Shown piece after piece: positions 43,828 to 53,427 of a stretch of 64,000 bases of DNA; position 1 is the stretch's first letter, and every line of letters begins with the position of its first letter. Under the pieces are notes generated by a model. It made no database searches. It had not been told where the DNA came from and saw only the letters and a program-made list of their open reading frames with translations. Source of the DNA: Candidatus Microthrix subdominans (GTDB lineage Bacteria; Actinomycetota; Acidimicrobiia; Acidimicrobiales; Microtrichaceae). The position numbers were made by a program, and so were the translations under genes. The stretch spans positions 496,001 through 560,000 of the forward strand of contig JADJZA010000007.1 of assembly GCA_016719385.1 (NCBI GenBank). Reading direction: 5' to 3'.

Positions 43828-45288
43828 ATGAAGGTCCAAAAGGTTGCCACCTATGCATCCGACCTGCCGGAGAAGGACGATCACCCCTATCGGAGCGGCG
43901 CCTGGCGGCCCCAGCACACCGAGTACGACGCCTGGGACCTCGACGTGATCGGTGAGATCCCCGATGACCTGACCGGCACCTACCTGCGCAACACCGAAAC
44001 GGCTGTGTTCCAGCCGATCAAGCGCTACCATCCCTTCGAGGGCGACGCGATGATCCACTCGATCACCTTCGGGGGCGGTGAGGCCCGCTACGCCAACCGC
44101 TTCGTCAAGACCGACGGGTTTCTCGCTGAGCAGCGGGCCGGAAGGTCGTTGTGGGCGGGCATCTCCGAGCATCCGTCCAACGCCACCGCAGAATACGGCT
44201 GGGGCGCCCGCGGCATGTTGAAGGATGCGGCCTCCACGGACGTGATCGTGCACCGTGGCGAGGCGTTGGCCAGTTACTACCAGTGCGGCGAGCTGTACCG
44301 GCTGGATCCGGTCACGCTCGAGGACCGGGGCGTCAGCAAATGGGGCTGTGAATATTCCGGTCGGGGGGTGGCGGCGCACCCCAAGGTCGATCCTCGAACG
44401 GGCGAGCTGATGTTCTTCAACTACACCCGGGACGACCCCAAACTGGGCTACGGCGTGATCGGCGCCGACGGCGAGCTCACCAACTACGTCGAGGTGCCGT
44501 TTCCCGGCCCCCGCCAGCCCCACGACATGGCGTTCACCGATAACTGGACGATCCTCAACGCACCGTCGCTTTACTGGAACGAGGAGGCGAGGCAGGCCGG
44601 GTACTTCGTCAACAGTTTTCACGAGGACGAGCCGCTGTGGTTTGCCCTCATCCCGCGACACGGCAGCGCAGAGGACGTCCGCTGGTTCGAGGCCGACCCT
44701 ACATTCATCCTGCACCTGACCAACGCCTACGAGGACGGCGACGAGGTGGTGCTCGACGGCTTCTTCGAACACAACCCGGGCGTGTGGGGCAGCCGGCCGT
44801 CCAACCCGCTGTACCCGGGCTTCGATGCCCTGGCCCTCGATGCGATGGATGCCAGGGCGCACCGGTGGCGGTTCAACCTGGTGACCGGCCGGACCACCGA
44901 GGCGCCGATGAGCGAGCGCATCTCGGAGTTCCCGATGATCAACGGCGAGCACGCTGGCGTGCGGCACCGCTACAGCTACAACGCTTTGGGCGTGCCGGGC
45001 ATGTTCGCCTTCAACGGTCTCCTCAAGCACGACCTGGACACCGGCGAGGAGGAGGTGCTCGAAGCCCCGGAGGGCGTGTTCCTCTCCGAGACGGCGATGG
45101 CTCCCAGGGATGACAGCGCAAGCGAGGACGACGGCTACCTGCTGACGTTCGTCTCCGACGTGCCCAACGATCGCTCGGAGTGCTGGGTGCTCGACGCTGG
45201 GTGCCCGAGCGACGGACCGATCGCCCGCATCAGCCTGCCCGAGCGGATCTCCAGCGGCACGCACTCCACCTGGTCACCGGCAACCTGA
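43828..45288 (+). CDS. Carotenoid/stilbene cleavage oxygenase
   Basis: 486 residues. Four histidines in the typical positions are visible: VAAHPKVDPRTGE, GPRQPHDMAFTDN, FILHLTNAYEDGD and the C-terminal SSGTHSTW; they would bind the catalytic Fe(II). The YLRNTETAVFQP start and the RYHPFEGDAMIH block are standard for the family (RPE65/lignostilbene dioxygenase). It cleaves a conjugated double bond in a carotenoid or stilbene using O2. The start at 43828 removes an extension without homology features. Confidence 0.88.
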   Translation: MKVQKVATYASDLPEKDDHPYRSGAWRPQHTEYDAWDLDVIGEIPDDLTGTYLRNTETAVFQPIKRYHPFEGDAMIHSITFGGGEARYANRFVKTDGFLAEQRAGRSLWAGISEHPSNATAEYGWGARGMLKDAASTDVIVHRGEALASYYQCGELYRLDPVTLEDRGVSKWGCEYSGRGVAAHPKVDPRTGELMFFNYTRDDPKLGYGVIGADGELTNYVEVPFPGPRQPHDMAFTDNWTILNAPSLYWNEEARQAGYFVNSFHEDEPLWFALIPRHGSAEDVRWFEADPTFILHLTNAYEDGDEVVLDGFFEHNPGVWGSRPSNPLYPGFDALALDAMDARAHRWRFNLVTGRTTEAPMSERISEFPMINGEHAGVRHRYSYNALGVPGMFAFNGLLKHDLDTGEEEVLEAPEGVFLSETAMAPRDDSASEDDGYLLTFVSDVPNDRSECWVLDAGCPSDGPIARISLPERISSGTHSTWSPAT

Positions 45289-45337
45289 TCGGACCCGGAG
45301 TCCCATGCCGCACAGCGCCCGGTCGGCGTCCGGTGGC

Positions 45338-46363
45338 TCAGCGTGGCCAGTAGGGGTTGGTGCCGGTACCCGGCAGTTCGTCGTTCGGCGGCGGCCCCGG
45401 GGCGGTCCCGTCGCCGAATGGACGGCCACCGAGACGCTCGCGGTCGTGCGGCGTGGCCCACGGGGTCAGGTCGGGGCCGATTGGCACGATCCCCGACGGG
45501 TTCAGCTGCCGGTGCACCAGGTAGTAGTGCGCCTTGGTCTGGGGGAAGTCGATCGTGTCGCCGAACCCCGGCGTTTGGAACAACTCGCGGGCGTACCCCC
45601 ACAGCGCCGGCATCTCCACCAGCTTGTTGCGGTTGCAGCGAAAGTGGTTGTGATAGACGGCATCGAATCGCACCAGGGTCGGCCACAGCCTCACGTCGGC
45701 CTCGGTGATCGTGTCGCCAACGAGGAACCGGCGGGTGCCGAGGTGATCCTCGAGTTGGTCGAGCCGGGCGAAGAGCCGATGGTACGCCTCGGAGTAGGCC
45801 TCGGCGTCGGTGGCGAACCCGGCCTCGTAGACGGCGTTGTTGACGTCGCGAAAGTTGGCGTCGGACATCGCCATGATCTCGTCGCGATGTTCGGGTGGGA
45901 ACAGGTCGTGGGCGCCGGGCCGGTGTAGGTCGCTCCACTCCTGGCCGAAGTCCAGGGTCATGTGCTGGAAGTCGTTGGTCACCACTTTGCCGCTGGGGAC
46001 GTCGACCAACGCCGGCACCGTTACCCCGCTGCCGGCCTCGACGCCCCTGGCCTCGTAGGCCTCGCGCAGCAGGTGGATGCCGAGCACCGGGTCCTTCTCG
46101 CCCTCGTCCAGGTTGAACGTCCACGACTCCTCGCCGTGGGTGGGTCCGGCCAACGCCAGCGAGATGCTGCTCTCCAGCCCGTAGAGCCGTCGGGCGATCA
46201 GCGCCCGGTTGGCCCAAGGGCACGCACGGGCGGCGGCCAGGCGGTAGCGGCCGGCCTCGACCGGCCACCTCTCGGCGCCGTCACGGGTGATGCGGGTGGT
46301 GATGTAGTCGGAGTTGCGCCGATACGCGCCGGTCTCGTCTGCGTCGTCGGTCTCTGCGCTCAT
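45338..46363 (-). CDS. Glutathionyl-hydroquinone reductase-like protein (Xi-class GST)
   Basis: 341 residues. The catalytic ACPWANR motif near residue 47 is diagnostic of Xi-class GSTs. VPALVDVPSGKVVTNDF is the thioredoxin-fold cis-Pro region, and the C-terminal helical domain includes FLVGDTITEADVRLWPTLVRFD and YHNHFRCN. These enzymes remove thiol adducts from hydroquinones. Actinobacteria usually make mycothiol instead of glutathione, so the physiological thiol may differ. Convergent with the carotenoid oxygenase. Confidence 0.9.
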   Translation of the reverse strand: MSAETDDADETGAYRRNSDYITTRITRDGAERWPVEAGRYRLAAARACPWANRALIARRLYGLESSISLALAGPTHGEESWTFNLDEGEKDPVLGIHLLREAYEARGVEAGSGVTVPALVDVPSGKVVTNDFQHMTLDFGQEWSDLHRPGAHDLFPPEHRDEIMAMSDANFRDVNNAVYEAGFATDAEAYSEAYHRLFARLDQLEDHLGTRRFLVGDTITEADVRLWPTLVRFDAVYHNHFRCNRNKLVEMPALWGYARELFQTPGFGDTIDFPQTKAHYYLVHRQLNPSGIVPIGPDLTPWATPHDRERLGGRPFGDGTAPGPPPNDELPGTGTNPYWPR

Positions 46364-46499
46364 CGAGCGGGTCTACCAGCTCTGCCCGGCGCAGCTGTAG
46401 CCAAGCGTGCCGACAGGTTCGTACCATGGGTGGAGCCGGGCGGAGGGAACAGCCCAGGGGTGGGCGAGTGCGTGGACCGCCGCTGGCGGGGGTGATCCG

Positions 46500-47288
46500 A
46501 TGGGCGTGGCGAGGGTGGGCATGGCGAGGGTGGGCGTGGCGGCCGCCGCGGCGCTGACCGGTGGCGGTGCGGGACTGGCCGCCGAGCTGGTGTGGGCGGG
46601 GCGGCGCCCGCTTCCTGAGTTCCCCGATATCGATGTATCCGGCGTCGTTCCCGCCTCGGCGCCGAGTGGTAAGCCGCCGTTGCGCGTCGTCGTGCTGGGC
46701 GACAGCACCCTCACCGGGCCCGGGTTGGCCGCCCCGGAGGACATCTGGCTGCGCCAGGCGATCCGCCGTCTTCGGCTCCGCCGCGCCGTCTGCGTTGTGT
46801 CGTTGGCGGTCGGCGGTTCCCGCGTGAGCGACGTGGCGGCGCGAGTGGATGAGGCTGCCGTGCTGAAGCCCGACCTGGCGGTGGTGGCGGTGGGCTCCAA
46901 CGACGTGATCCGCGGGGTGCCCGTCCAGACGCTGGCGCGCAAGCTGGGCTCGGTCGTCGACTCGCTGCTCGATGCCGCCCCGGTGGTGGCGGCGGCAAAC
47001 ATGGGCGACCTGGGCAACGTTCTGCGGTTTCCCGCCCCGTTGAATATCGTGCTGCACATGAGGTCGCGCCAGGCGGCAAGGGCCATCGGGGCGACCATCG
47101 AGCGGCGCCGCCGCGCCGTGCTGTTGGACGTGACCCGTTCCAACCCCGCCTTCAGGGACCCGGGTGTCTTCGTGGCGGACCGCTTTCATCCAAACGCAGC
47201 CGGTCACGCCGCATGGGCCGATTCGGCACTGCCGGGCATGCGGCTGGCCTTCGATCGGCTGTTTACTGGGCACAGCTCACCAGGCTGA
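46500..47288 (+). CDS. SGNH/GDSL-family hydrolase with N-terminal membrane anchor
   Basis: 262 residues. An N-terminal hydrophobic stretch (VGVAAAAALTGGGAGLAAEL) can serve as anchor or signal. Block I is VVVLGDSTLTGPG, block II glycine in VGGSRVSD, block III asparagine in VAVGSNDVIRG, block V DRFHPNAAGHAAW with the Asp-His pair. An esterase or lipase acting outside the membrane is likely. The first 14 codons are encoded by a 15-bp tandem repeat. The start is placed at ATG 46500, so earlier starts remain possible. Confidence 0.8.
   Translation: MGVARVGMARVGVAAAAALTGGGAGLAAELVWAGRRPLPEFPDIDVSGVVPASAPSGKPPLRVVVLGDSTLTGPGLAAPEDIWLRQAIRRLRLRRAVCVVSLAVGGSRVSDVAARVDEAAVLKPDLAVVAVGSNDVIRGVPVQTLARKLGSVVDSLLDAAPVVAAANMGDLGNVLRFPAPLNIVLHMRSRQAARAIGATIERRRRAVLLDVTRSNPAFRDPGVFVADRFHPNAAGHAAWADSALPGMRLAFDRLFTGHSSPG
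46502..46541. repeat. 15-bp tandem repeat, 2.7 units
   Basis: GGGCGTGGCGAGGGT occurs at 46502-46516, GGGCATGGCGAGGGT at 46517-46531, then GGGCGTGGCG. It encodes a VGMAR-type repeat in the N-terminus of the SGNH hydrolase and may vary in copy number between strains. Confidence 0.7.
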
Positions 47289-47525
47289 CCGCCTGGTCGC
47301 AACCCCGGCGCGTTGCCCTCCGCTGACACGACCGGGCGAGTGGCTTGTGGCGTTCGGACGACGTGTGGATGACATCGGCCCTCTGGCCTTCACCCGTCGA
47401 GTCCAAGATCGCTGCTGGCGCCTGTGACTTACGATACCCAGTCATGGGGCGACATCGGGCGCTGATGGCCAACGTGCGAGGGGGCAGGGAATGGACGTGG
47501 CAGTCAACGACCGTCCGATCATCAC

Positions 47526-48737
47526 GTGAGCGATGAGCGGACCGACGCAATGAACCGCGACGAGTTTGTGGCCCGATGCGAGATCCTGAGCGGTCCGCTG
47601 GCCCAGCGTGCGGTGGAGGCCGAGGAGCTACGCCGCCTGCCGGAGGCCACGCTCGCCGACGCCCACGCCGCCGACCTGATGCGGGTCGTGGTGCCCCGGT
47701 CGTTGGGCGGCCACGGCCTCGGGCTGGACGCCCTGGCTCACGGCACCAGGGCGATGGCCCGGGGGTGTCCGGCATCTGCGTGGACCCTGTCGTTCCTGAT
47801 GTTGCACGGCTGGCTGTTATCGAAGCTGCCGGGCGAGGCCCGCGACGAGCTGTTTGCCGGTGGCGTCGTGCCGTTGGCGCCTGCTCCGCTCGCCCCGACG
47901 GGCACCATCGAGCCGACCACCGGCCCCGAGGGCGCCGAGGGGTATCGCTTGTCCGGACGTTGGGAGTGGGCGACCGGCGTGTCGCACGCCGACTGGGTGC
48001 TCGTTCACGCAGTTCAGACCGAGCCCAGGTTCTCCACTCGCTTCCTGGTGCTGCCGATCGACGAGGTGGAAGTTGAGGATGTGTGGTTCACCTCCGGCAT
48101 GGCGGCAACCGGCTCCAACACGGTGACGGTGACCGGCCGGTTCGTGCCTGTCCATCGAAGCGTCGACGCCCGGGCCCTCATGTACGGCGAGGGCCAGGGG
48201 GCGGTCGCTGCGGACGAGGTTGATGACGACGGCCTGGGCAACCTGGCCGTTCCCCCGGTGCTGGCATTGGTGGCGTCCGCCCCGGCGCTCGGCGCCGCCG
48301 AGGCGGCGGTGGACGCGTACCGGAAGCGGCTGAGCGAGCGGGTGTTGGCCTACACGCTGGGCGACAAGGCCGCCGAGCAACCGGCCGCCCAGGTGCGCCT
48401 GGCCGCTGCGATCAGCGACCTGGCGTCGGCGGTGGCCCGTTGGGAAAGGGAGGTCGCCACACTTGCAGCAGCGGGTGCTGATGGCGCCGTCACCGAACGG
48501 GTGCGAGTCGACTCCAGGCTGGCCGCTACCGCAACGGTGCGGGCCTCCCGAACGATCATCTCGAACGTGTGCGAGGGCGCCGGGGCCAGCGTGTACTTCA
48601 GCGACTCGCCGTTGCAACGCCTGCAGCGCGATGTCGAGGTGCTGAAGGGCCACGTCATATTCGACTGGGATCGCACCGCCGAGCTGGCCGGCCGCTTCGC
48701 ACTCGGTTTCCCGCTCCGCCCCACCGACATGGTGTGA
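47526..48737 (+). CDS. Acyl-CoA dehydrogenase-fold flavoprotein (HsaA/monooxygenase-like)
   Basis: 403 residues. The N-terminal helical region leads to VVVPRSLGGHGLGLDALAHG, the beta domain has SGRWEWATGVSHADWVLVHA and VWFTSGMAATGSNTVTV, and the C-terminal helices end with ISNVCEGAGASVYFSDSPLQRLQRDV (read in parts), the type-2 C-terminal domain of flavin-dependent hydroxylases such as HsaA. It lacks the usual catalytic Glu context of fatty acyl-CoA dehydrogenases. Probably uses reduced flavin from a separate reductase to hydroxylate an aromatic or lipid substrate. Start GTG 47526; ATG 47550 is an alternative. Confidence 0.8.
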   Translation: MSDERTDAMNRDEFVARCEILSGPLAQRAVEAEELRRLPEATLADAHAADLMRVVVPRSLGGHGLGLDALAHGTRAMARGCPASAWTLSFLMLHGWLLSKLPGEARDELFAGGVVPLAPAPLAPTGTIEPTTGPEGAEGYRLSGRWEWATGVSHADWVLVHAVQTEPRFSTRFLVLPIDEVEVEDVWFTSGMAATGSNTVTVTGRFVPVHRSVDARALMYGEGQGAVAADEVDDDGLGNLAVPPVLALVASAPALGAAEAAVDAYRKRLSERVLAYTLGDKAAEQPAAQVRLAAAISDLASAVARWEREVATLAAAGADGAVTERVRVDSRLAATATVRASRTIISNVCEGAGASVYFSDSPLQRLQRDVEVLKGHVIFDWDRTAELAGRFALGFPLRPTDMV

Positions 48738-48776
48738 GCTGCTCGTGGCGACGTCTCGAATGAATATTCTGGCGAG

Positions 48777-49261
48777 ATGAACACGACTGGGATGCTGATG
48801 CTCGCTTCAGTTCCCGTGATCTTTGCGCTCCACTTCGCTATGAGACGCTCCGCATTGCGAAGCCTTGTTTCTCTTGATGAATTGGTTGAGCGAGGGATCG
48901 ACATCCGCATGCCCCACGATCTGCTGGGCGCCACCCGGCAGGGGGGTTTTGAACTCAGCCCGAGGTGGCCACACGTCCCAGAAGCGCCGTGTTCCCTTTG
49001 GTTCATCCGGACTATGTGGCAGTGGCTTCGGAGGGGGGTCGACCACCGTTCGCGATCCGTCGACCCGATCTCCAGCAAATCACTTGGCATACCCCCGCCA
49101 ACAGGTGGCCCCGCACCTCGATAGACAGGTTTCAAGTTCGAGGTGGTGCCTTCTTGGACCGGACGTTCTACGCCAAAGGGCCGATTGACCTCATCGTGCG
49201 CACCCTGCTCGATGCGGACTTTCCGCTGGAGAGTTGGGGTCTCCTGCGAGTCCAGCGGTGA
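48777..49261 (+). pseudogene. Hypothetical membrane-anchored protein, probable frameshift
   Basis: An ATG at 48777 opens a frame with one hydrophobic segment (MLMLASVPVIFALHF) and SLVSLDELVERGIDIRMPHD. The sense seems to pass to another frame as TRPRSAVFPLVHPDYVAVAS, then WPRTSIDRFQVRGGAFLDRT up to a stop at 49261. Adding one C near 48960-48963 joins them as ELSPEVATRP and gives about 161 residues. The stretch is visibly less GC-rich than its neighbours, hinting at foreign origin. No family recognised; the join is a proposal. Confidence 0.4.
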
Positions 49262-49448
49262 GGCGTGGCAGGTGTCGTGCTGAAAGGTCAGGGGGCAGGG
49301 GGACAAGGTGACGAGGAGATCACCGGTGTCCACCCGGTCGCCGGCGCCGCGTTATCCGACGTAGCGGGCCAGGGCCAGGGCGCCCTCGCAGACCGCGAGC
49401 CGGGTGGCGTCGCTGATGCCCGCCGATGGGGCTGCCAGACTGACCCGC

Positions 49449-50126
49449 ATGGCTGTTCCGGTAGTTCTTGTCCACGGCTTTGGCACGTCCTTCGACCTCA
49501 CCTGGGTGTCCAACGGCTGGGTCGACCTGCTCGGCGACGAGGGGCGTCAGGTAGTCGGGGTGGACCTGCTGGGCCACGGCGCGGCGCCGAAGCCACACGA
49601 CGTCGATGCCTACGACGACCTGGGGGCACGCGTGGTCGAGGCCCTGCCAGGCGACGGGAAGGTCGACGCGATCGGCTTCTCGCTGGGCGCCAAGACGTTG
49701 CTCAAGGTGGTGGCTGCGCACCCGGACCGGTTCCGGTCGCTGATCGTCGCCGGCGTCGGGGCCAACCTGTTCCGCTCCGACGACATGTCGGCGGTGGTCG
49801 ACGCCGTCCGCAACGGCGACGACGGGGGCAACCCGGTGCTCGGTTACTTCTCGGGCCTGGCGCAGCTGCCCGGCAACGACCGGGAGGCGTTGGCGGCCTG
49901 CATGGCCAACGGCGGCGGACGGGTGGGTGCCGAGGAGTTGGCTGCGGTCGGCTGCCCGGTGTTGGTCGTGCTCGGCGAACACGACTTCGTCGCGCCGGCC
50001 GACCAGTTGGTCGAAGCGTTGCCCGATGCCCGCGTGGTCACGCTGCCCCGCACCGATCATGCCCGCACGCCCAAATCGTTCGAGTTCATCGACGCAGCGC
50101 TGGCCTTTCTCGCCGCCCAGGATTGA
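49449..50126 (+). CDS. Alpha/beta-fold hydrolase
   Basis: 225 residues. VVLVHGFGTSFDL gives the oxyanion HG, the nucleophile elbow is IGFSLGAKTLL, the acid aspartate is in VLGEHDFVAPA and the histidine in PRTDHARTPKS, so the triad is complete. A small esterase, lipase or thioesterase; substrate unknown. ATG 49449 begins directly at the first strand. About 190 bp upstream appear non-coding. Confidence 0.84.
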   Translation: MAVPVVLVHGFGTSFDLTWVSNGWVDLLGDEGRQVVGVDLLGHGAAPKPHDVDAYDDLGARVVEALPGDGKVDAIGFSLGAKTLLKVVAAHPDRFRSLIVAGVGANLFRSDDMSAVVDAVRNGDDGGNPVLGYFSGLAQLPGNDREALAACMANGGGRVGAEELAAVGCPVLVVLGEHDFVAPADQLVEALPDARVVTLPRTDHARTPKSFEFIDAALAFLAAQD

Positions 50127-50191
50127 AGTATGAGCCGCCATGTTCGGAATCGGCCGGTCCTGTGTCATGCTGAGTTCGTGGAGCGACCCCG

Positions 50192-50746
50192 ATGACGAAT
50201 CAACCGCTCTGGCAGGACCAGCCATCCCCCGGCGGGATGATCGATGCTTCCGGCCAGTCTCCGGTGCACAGCCAACCGGAAACGCTGAGCGAATCCCCGC
50301 AGACGTGCTGGGAATACAAGGTTGTCAGCGCCACCTTCGGGACAAAGCTCGAGGTCGAGCTCAATGCGTGGGGCTCCGACGGGTGGGAAGTAGTTTCCAT
50401 CGCTGGGATGAGCGGCACTGTCACCGTGACGGGAAACAAGATATTCGTAGTGTTGAAACGGCGAAGCCTGGCTCACGAGGCGGCCGCAACGGCGGCGTCA
50501 GAGTACCTCACGACCCTGCGCAACCATTACGGCCCACCGGCGTTCGATCACGTGGCGACCTGTCATGGCGACGGTCTGATGCTGCGGGCCGCCCGTGTGC
50601 TGATCGATTCGGGTCAACGACCGAACAACCCCCTGGGGGTGCTCGATGCGGCCTGCACCTTGATGGCAAATCGCAAACCATCAAGCAACGACGCGCAGCT
50701 ACTTCAGATCGCTTACCTCGACGTCGAGCCGCACGGACGACGCTAG
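50192..50746 (+). CDS. DUF4177-like small protein
   Basis: 184 residues. CWEYKVVSATFGTKLEVELN, then GWEVVSIAGMSG and IFVVLKRR, resembles DUF4177 proteins (WEYKvv...LN.lG.dGWElv...lkR). The C-terminal 90 residues form a helical extension of unknown role. No signal or membrane segment. Its 3' end overlaps the convergent nitroreductase gene by four bases. Confidence 0.62.
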   Translation: MTNQPLWQDQPSPGGMIDASGQSPVHSQPETLSESPQTCWEYKVVSATFGTKLEVELNAWGSDGWEVVSIAGMSGTVTVTGNKIFVVLKRRSLAHEAAATAASEYLTTLRNHYGPPAFDHVATCHGDGLMLRAARVLIDSGQRPNNPLGVLDAACTLMANRKPSSNDAQLLQIAYLDVEPHGRR

Positions 50747-51489
50747 CGGGGGCGGTCTTGATGCGGCGGGCCGGCCTGGGTGAAGCGGGTGCCCGGCGGG
50801 TCGTGCGCCCAGGCGGCGGGTTGGGCCCAGCCGTCGTCGAAGACCAGTTCCTCGACCGGCCGCCGCCGGACCGGCCCGTGGTGGCCAGCCGGTCGCCCGA
50901 GCGTCAGGGTGGCCGAGATGGCGACCTCCACGGGGATGTCGAGCAGCGCTCGCAGCTCGTCCTCTACGTAGGCGTGCCACATCGTCATCACCCCGCCGTA
51001 GCCCAGCGCCCGGGCGGCGAGCAACAGGTTTTGACAGGCGGGGTACACCGATGCGCCCTCGGTGGGCGTGGGGTCGCGATGACGGATCAGGCAGGCCAGT
51101 ACGACCACCGGGGTCGACTCGAAGTGGTCGACGAAGTGCTCCATCGTGGTGGCCATGCGGGCCTTCGGGCTGTCATCACGGCTTCCGCTGCCGGCGTCGT
51201 AGCCGTCTCGGCGTCGCTTCTCGGCCCACAGGGTGCGGAAGCTCTCGCCGAGCAGCGTTTTGGCCTTGATGGCCCGGGGGCCATCGCAAAGCACGACGAA
51301 GCGAAACGGCTGACGGTTGCTGCCCGAGGGCGCCCGCGTGGCGTGCCACATGATCGCGGCCAGGTCGTCGTCGTCCACCGGCTCGTCGCGGTAGCGACGG
51401 ATCGCCCGGGTGGTGGCCAGCCCGTGGAGCAGCCCAACCCGTTCGACGGGTTCAACGCCGGCCGGCCCGGCTTCGTCGCTCGAGCCCAT
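50743..51489 (-). CDS. Nitroreductase-family flavoprotein
   Basis: 248 residues. TTRAIRRYRDEPVDDDDLAAI is the standard FMN-binding start. RAPSGSNRQPFRFVVL and the later QNLLLAARALGYGGVMT block complete the fold, and ATLTLGRPAGHHGPVRRRPV closes it. FMN-dependent reduction of nitro, quinone or enone compounds with NAD(P)H. ATG 51489 overlaps the patatin stop by one base (TGATG), so the two are coupled. Confidence 0.88.
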   Translation of the reverse strand: MGSSDEAGPAGVEPVERVGLLHGLATTRAIRRYRDEPVDDDDLAAIMWHATRAPSGSNRQPFRFVVLCDGPRAIKAKTLLGESFRTLWAEKRRRDGYDAGSGSRDDSPKARMATTMEHFVDHFESTPVVVLACLIRHRDPTPTEGASVYPACQNLLLAARALGYGGVMTMWHAYVEDELRALLDIPVEVAISATLTLGRPAGHHGPVRRRPVEELVFDDGWAQPAAWAHDPPGTRFTQAGPPHQDRPR

Positions 51490-52454
51490 CAGCCGGTTGC
51501 GTCCTCGCTCGAGTCCGACCCCTCGCCCTCGGTCTCCTCCGGCATGCCGATCACCTCGGTCGGAAGCTGGTGGCGGTACATGAGGTCGGGGTCGTCGACC
51601 GCCATTTTCAGATACCGCCGTGACGGCTCGTAGGCACCGCTGATCAGCTCGCTGGTGTGGTCCAGCTCCAGATGCGAGAAGTCGGCACGGGGCGGGCCGG
51701 GCAGGTAGATGACCGGTACGTCGGCGGGTACGAACGACAGCGCCGCACCCGCCTGGCTGTTCTGGGTCAGCGAGATCGACCACTCCATCACTTGCCACAG
51801 GTTGGTCGGTCGAGGCGCCGGCTGCCCGGGAAACGTGCAGTCGAGGAGTACGAGCGTGGCGGCCCCCATCGAGAGCGCCTGGCCGATCGGCAGCTTGGCG
51901 ACCAGACCACCGTCGTACAGCAGCCGGCCCTCATGCTCGACGCCGGGCAGAAAGCCGGGCATGGCTGCGCTGGCGAGCAGCGCCGACTTGGCCGGGCCGG
52001 ACGTGAGCGCCACCGCAGCACCGGTGTCGACGTCGGTGGCCATCGCCGCAAACGGCACCTCGAGATCCTCGAGGTCGTCCGCCGGCAGGTGGGCATCGAT
52101 GAACTCGGCCAGGCCGTCGTTTGAGTAGAGGTGGGTCTTGTCGATGCGCAGCGAGCGGATCGACTGCCAGGGCGAACCCGGGAAGATCTGTTCCTTGGTG
52201 ATCGTCGGCCAGATGTGGGAGAGCCGGTTGGCGCCACCGGCCAGGTCGGACGCGAGGAAGGCGCCATTGAGCGCACCGACCGACGTGCCGACGATCAGAT
52301 CGGGCTTCACGCCGAACTCTGAGAGGGCCTGCAACATGCCCACCTGGGCGGCACCCAGGCTGGCGCCGCCGCCCATGACAAAGGCGATCGGGCCGGGCAG
52401 GTCCAACTTGCGGTTGCCAGCGTTGTTACCTGCGTCGTTGGTTGATGAACTCAC
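51489..52454 (-). CDS. Patatin-like phospholipase
   Basis: 321 residues. The oxyanion motif GGGASLGAAQVG, nucleophile GTSVGALNG and catalytic dyad partner YDGGLVAKLP are all present. These cytoplasmic or membrane-peripheral enzymes deacylate phospholipids or neutral lipids. No transmembrane segment; the tail is acidic. First gene of a two-gene coupled unit with the nitroreductase. Confidence 0.9.
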   Translation of the reverse strand: MSSSTNDAGNNAGNRKLDLPGPIAFVMGGGASLGAAQVGMLQALSEFGVKPDLIVGTSVGALNGAFLASDLAGGANRLSHIWPTITKEQIFPGSPWQSIRSLRIDKTHLYSNDGLAEFIDAHLPADDLEDLEVPFAAMATDVDTGAAVALTSGPAKSALLASAAMPGFLPGVEHEGRLLYDGGLVAKLPIGQALSMGAATLVLLDCTFPGQPAPRPTNLWQVMEWSISLTQNSQAGAALSFVPADVPVIYLPGPPRADFSHLELDHTSELISGAYEPSRRYLKMAVDDPDLMYRHQLPTEVIGMPEETEGEGSDSSEDATG

Positions 52455-52511
52455 CCTAGGAGTGTGGCACCTGCCCGGTTCGGGCGCCCGAGCTGTGAGC
52501 GGCCGACGTCG

Positions 52512-53291
52512 TCAGCGTCCGCCGCGCCCGGCCAGGTAGGCGGACGCCGCAGCGCGGGCCTCCGGGTCGGCGAGGGCCACCGCCAGGTGTGCCGAGGCGG
52601 TCCACCCGGACTGGGTGGACACCATGTCCTCGGTGGCCTCCTGGACCTGACGCTTGGTGGTGCGCAGCAGCGAGACCGGCTTGGCGGCCAGTGACGCCGC
52701 CAGTTCGTCGGTCTCGATGCGCAGCCGATCGAGGGGCACCACCCGGTTGACCATGCCGAGGCTCTGCGCCTCGACGGCATCGAAGGGGCGACAGGTCATC
52801 ACCAGCTCGCGGGTGACCGCCGGGCCTACCTCGCGCACCAGGCGGGGGATGCCTCCCCATGCCAGAGGAATACCGAGATCGACCTCTGGGATGGCGAAGC
52901 GGGTGTTATCTGCGGCGATGCGCAAGTCGCAGCCGACCGCCAACAGGATGCCGCCTCCGACGCAGTGGCCATGGATGGAGGCGATCGTGATCGCCTCCAT
53001 GTTCTCGACGGCGTCGACCATGCGATAGCCGAGGTCAACATCGGGTGGGTCGTTCGACGGCCCGCTGATCTCTCGCAGGTCGAAGCCGGCCGAGAAGGCC
53101 CGGTCGCCGGCGGAGGTGATGACGACCACCCGTGCGCCCTCGTCGTCGAACCAGCGGGCGGCATGGGCGATCTCGGCCAGCGTGTTCGAGCCCAGCGGGT
53201 TGAGCTGGTCGGGCTGGTTAAGCGTCAGCCGGCCGATGCCGTCCGTCAGCTCGACGGTAAGCGTGGAGAAGGCGCCTGCTGTGGATGTCAT
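52512..53291 (-). CDS. Enoyl-CoA hydratase
   Basis: 259 residues. Crotonase blocks LTLNQPDQLNPLG, RAFSAGFDLREIS, SIHGHCVGGGILLAVGCDL and RFAIPEVDLGIPLAWGGIPR are present; the oxyanion hole is intact, while one of the two classical hydratase glutamates is replaced. It acts on an acyl-CoA thioester in fatty-acid or related catabolism. It lies 57 bp upstream of the patatin gene, same strand. Confidence 0.88.
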   Translation of the reverse strand: MTSTAGAFSTLTVELTDGIGRLTLNQPDQLNPLGSNTLAEIAHAARWFDDEGARVVVITSAGDRAFSAGFDLREISGPSNDPPDVDLGYRMVDAVENMEAITIASIHGHCVGGGILLAVGCDLRIAADNTRFAIPEVDLGIPLAWGGIPRLVREVGPAVTRELVMTCRPFDAVEAQSLGMVNRVVPLDRLRIETDELAASLAAKPVSLLRTTKRQVQEATEDMVSTQSGWTASAHLAVALADPEARAAASAYLAGRGGR

Positions 53292-53427
53292 GGGCCGATC
53301 ATCGCACCTCGGGGGTTGCGAGGTTTGGCCGATCGCGCATTTCCTCCGCCCTGGACGGCCGACAGGTGGTGGCAGCGTAGAATCTGGTCAGTCGTGCCAC
53401 AGGGCGGTCAGCAGGGGGACACCAACG

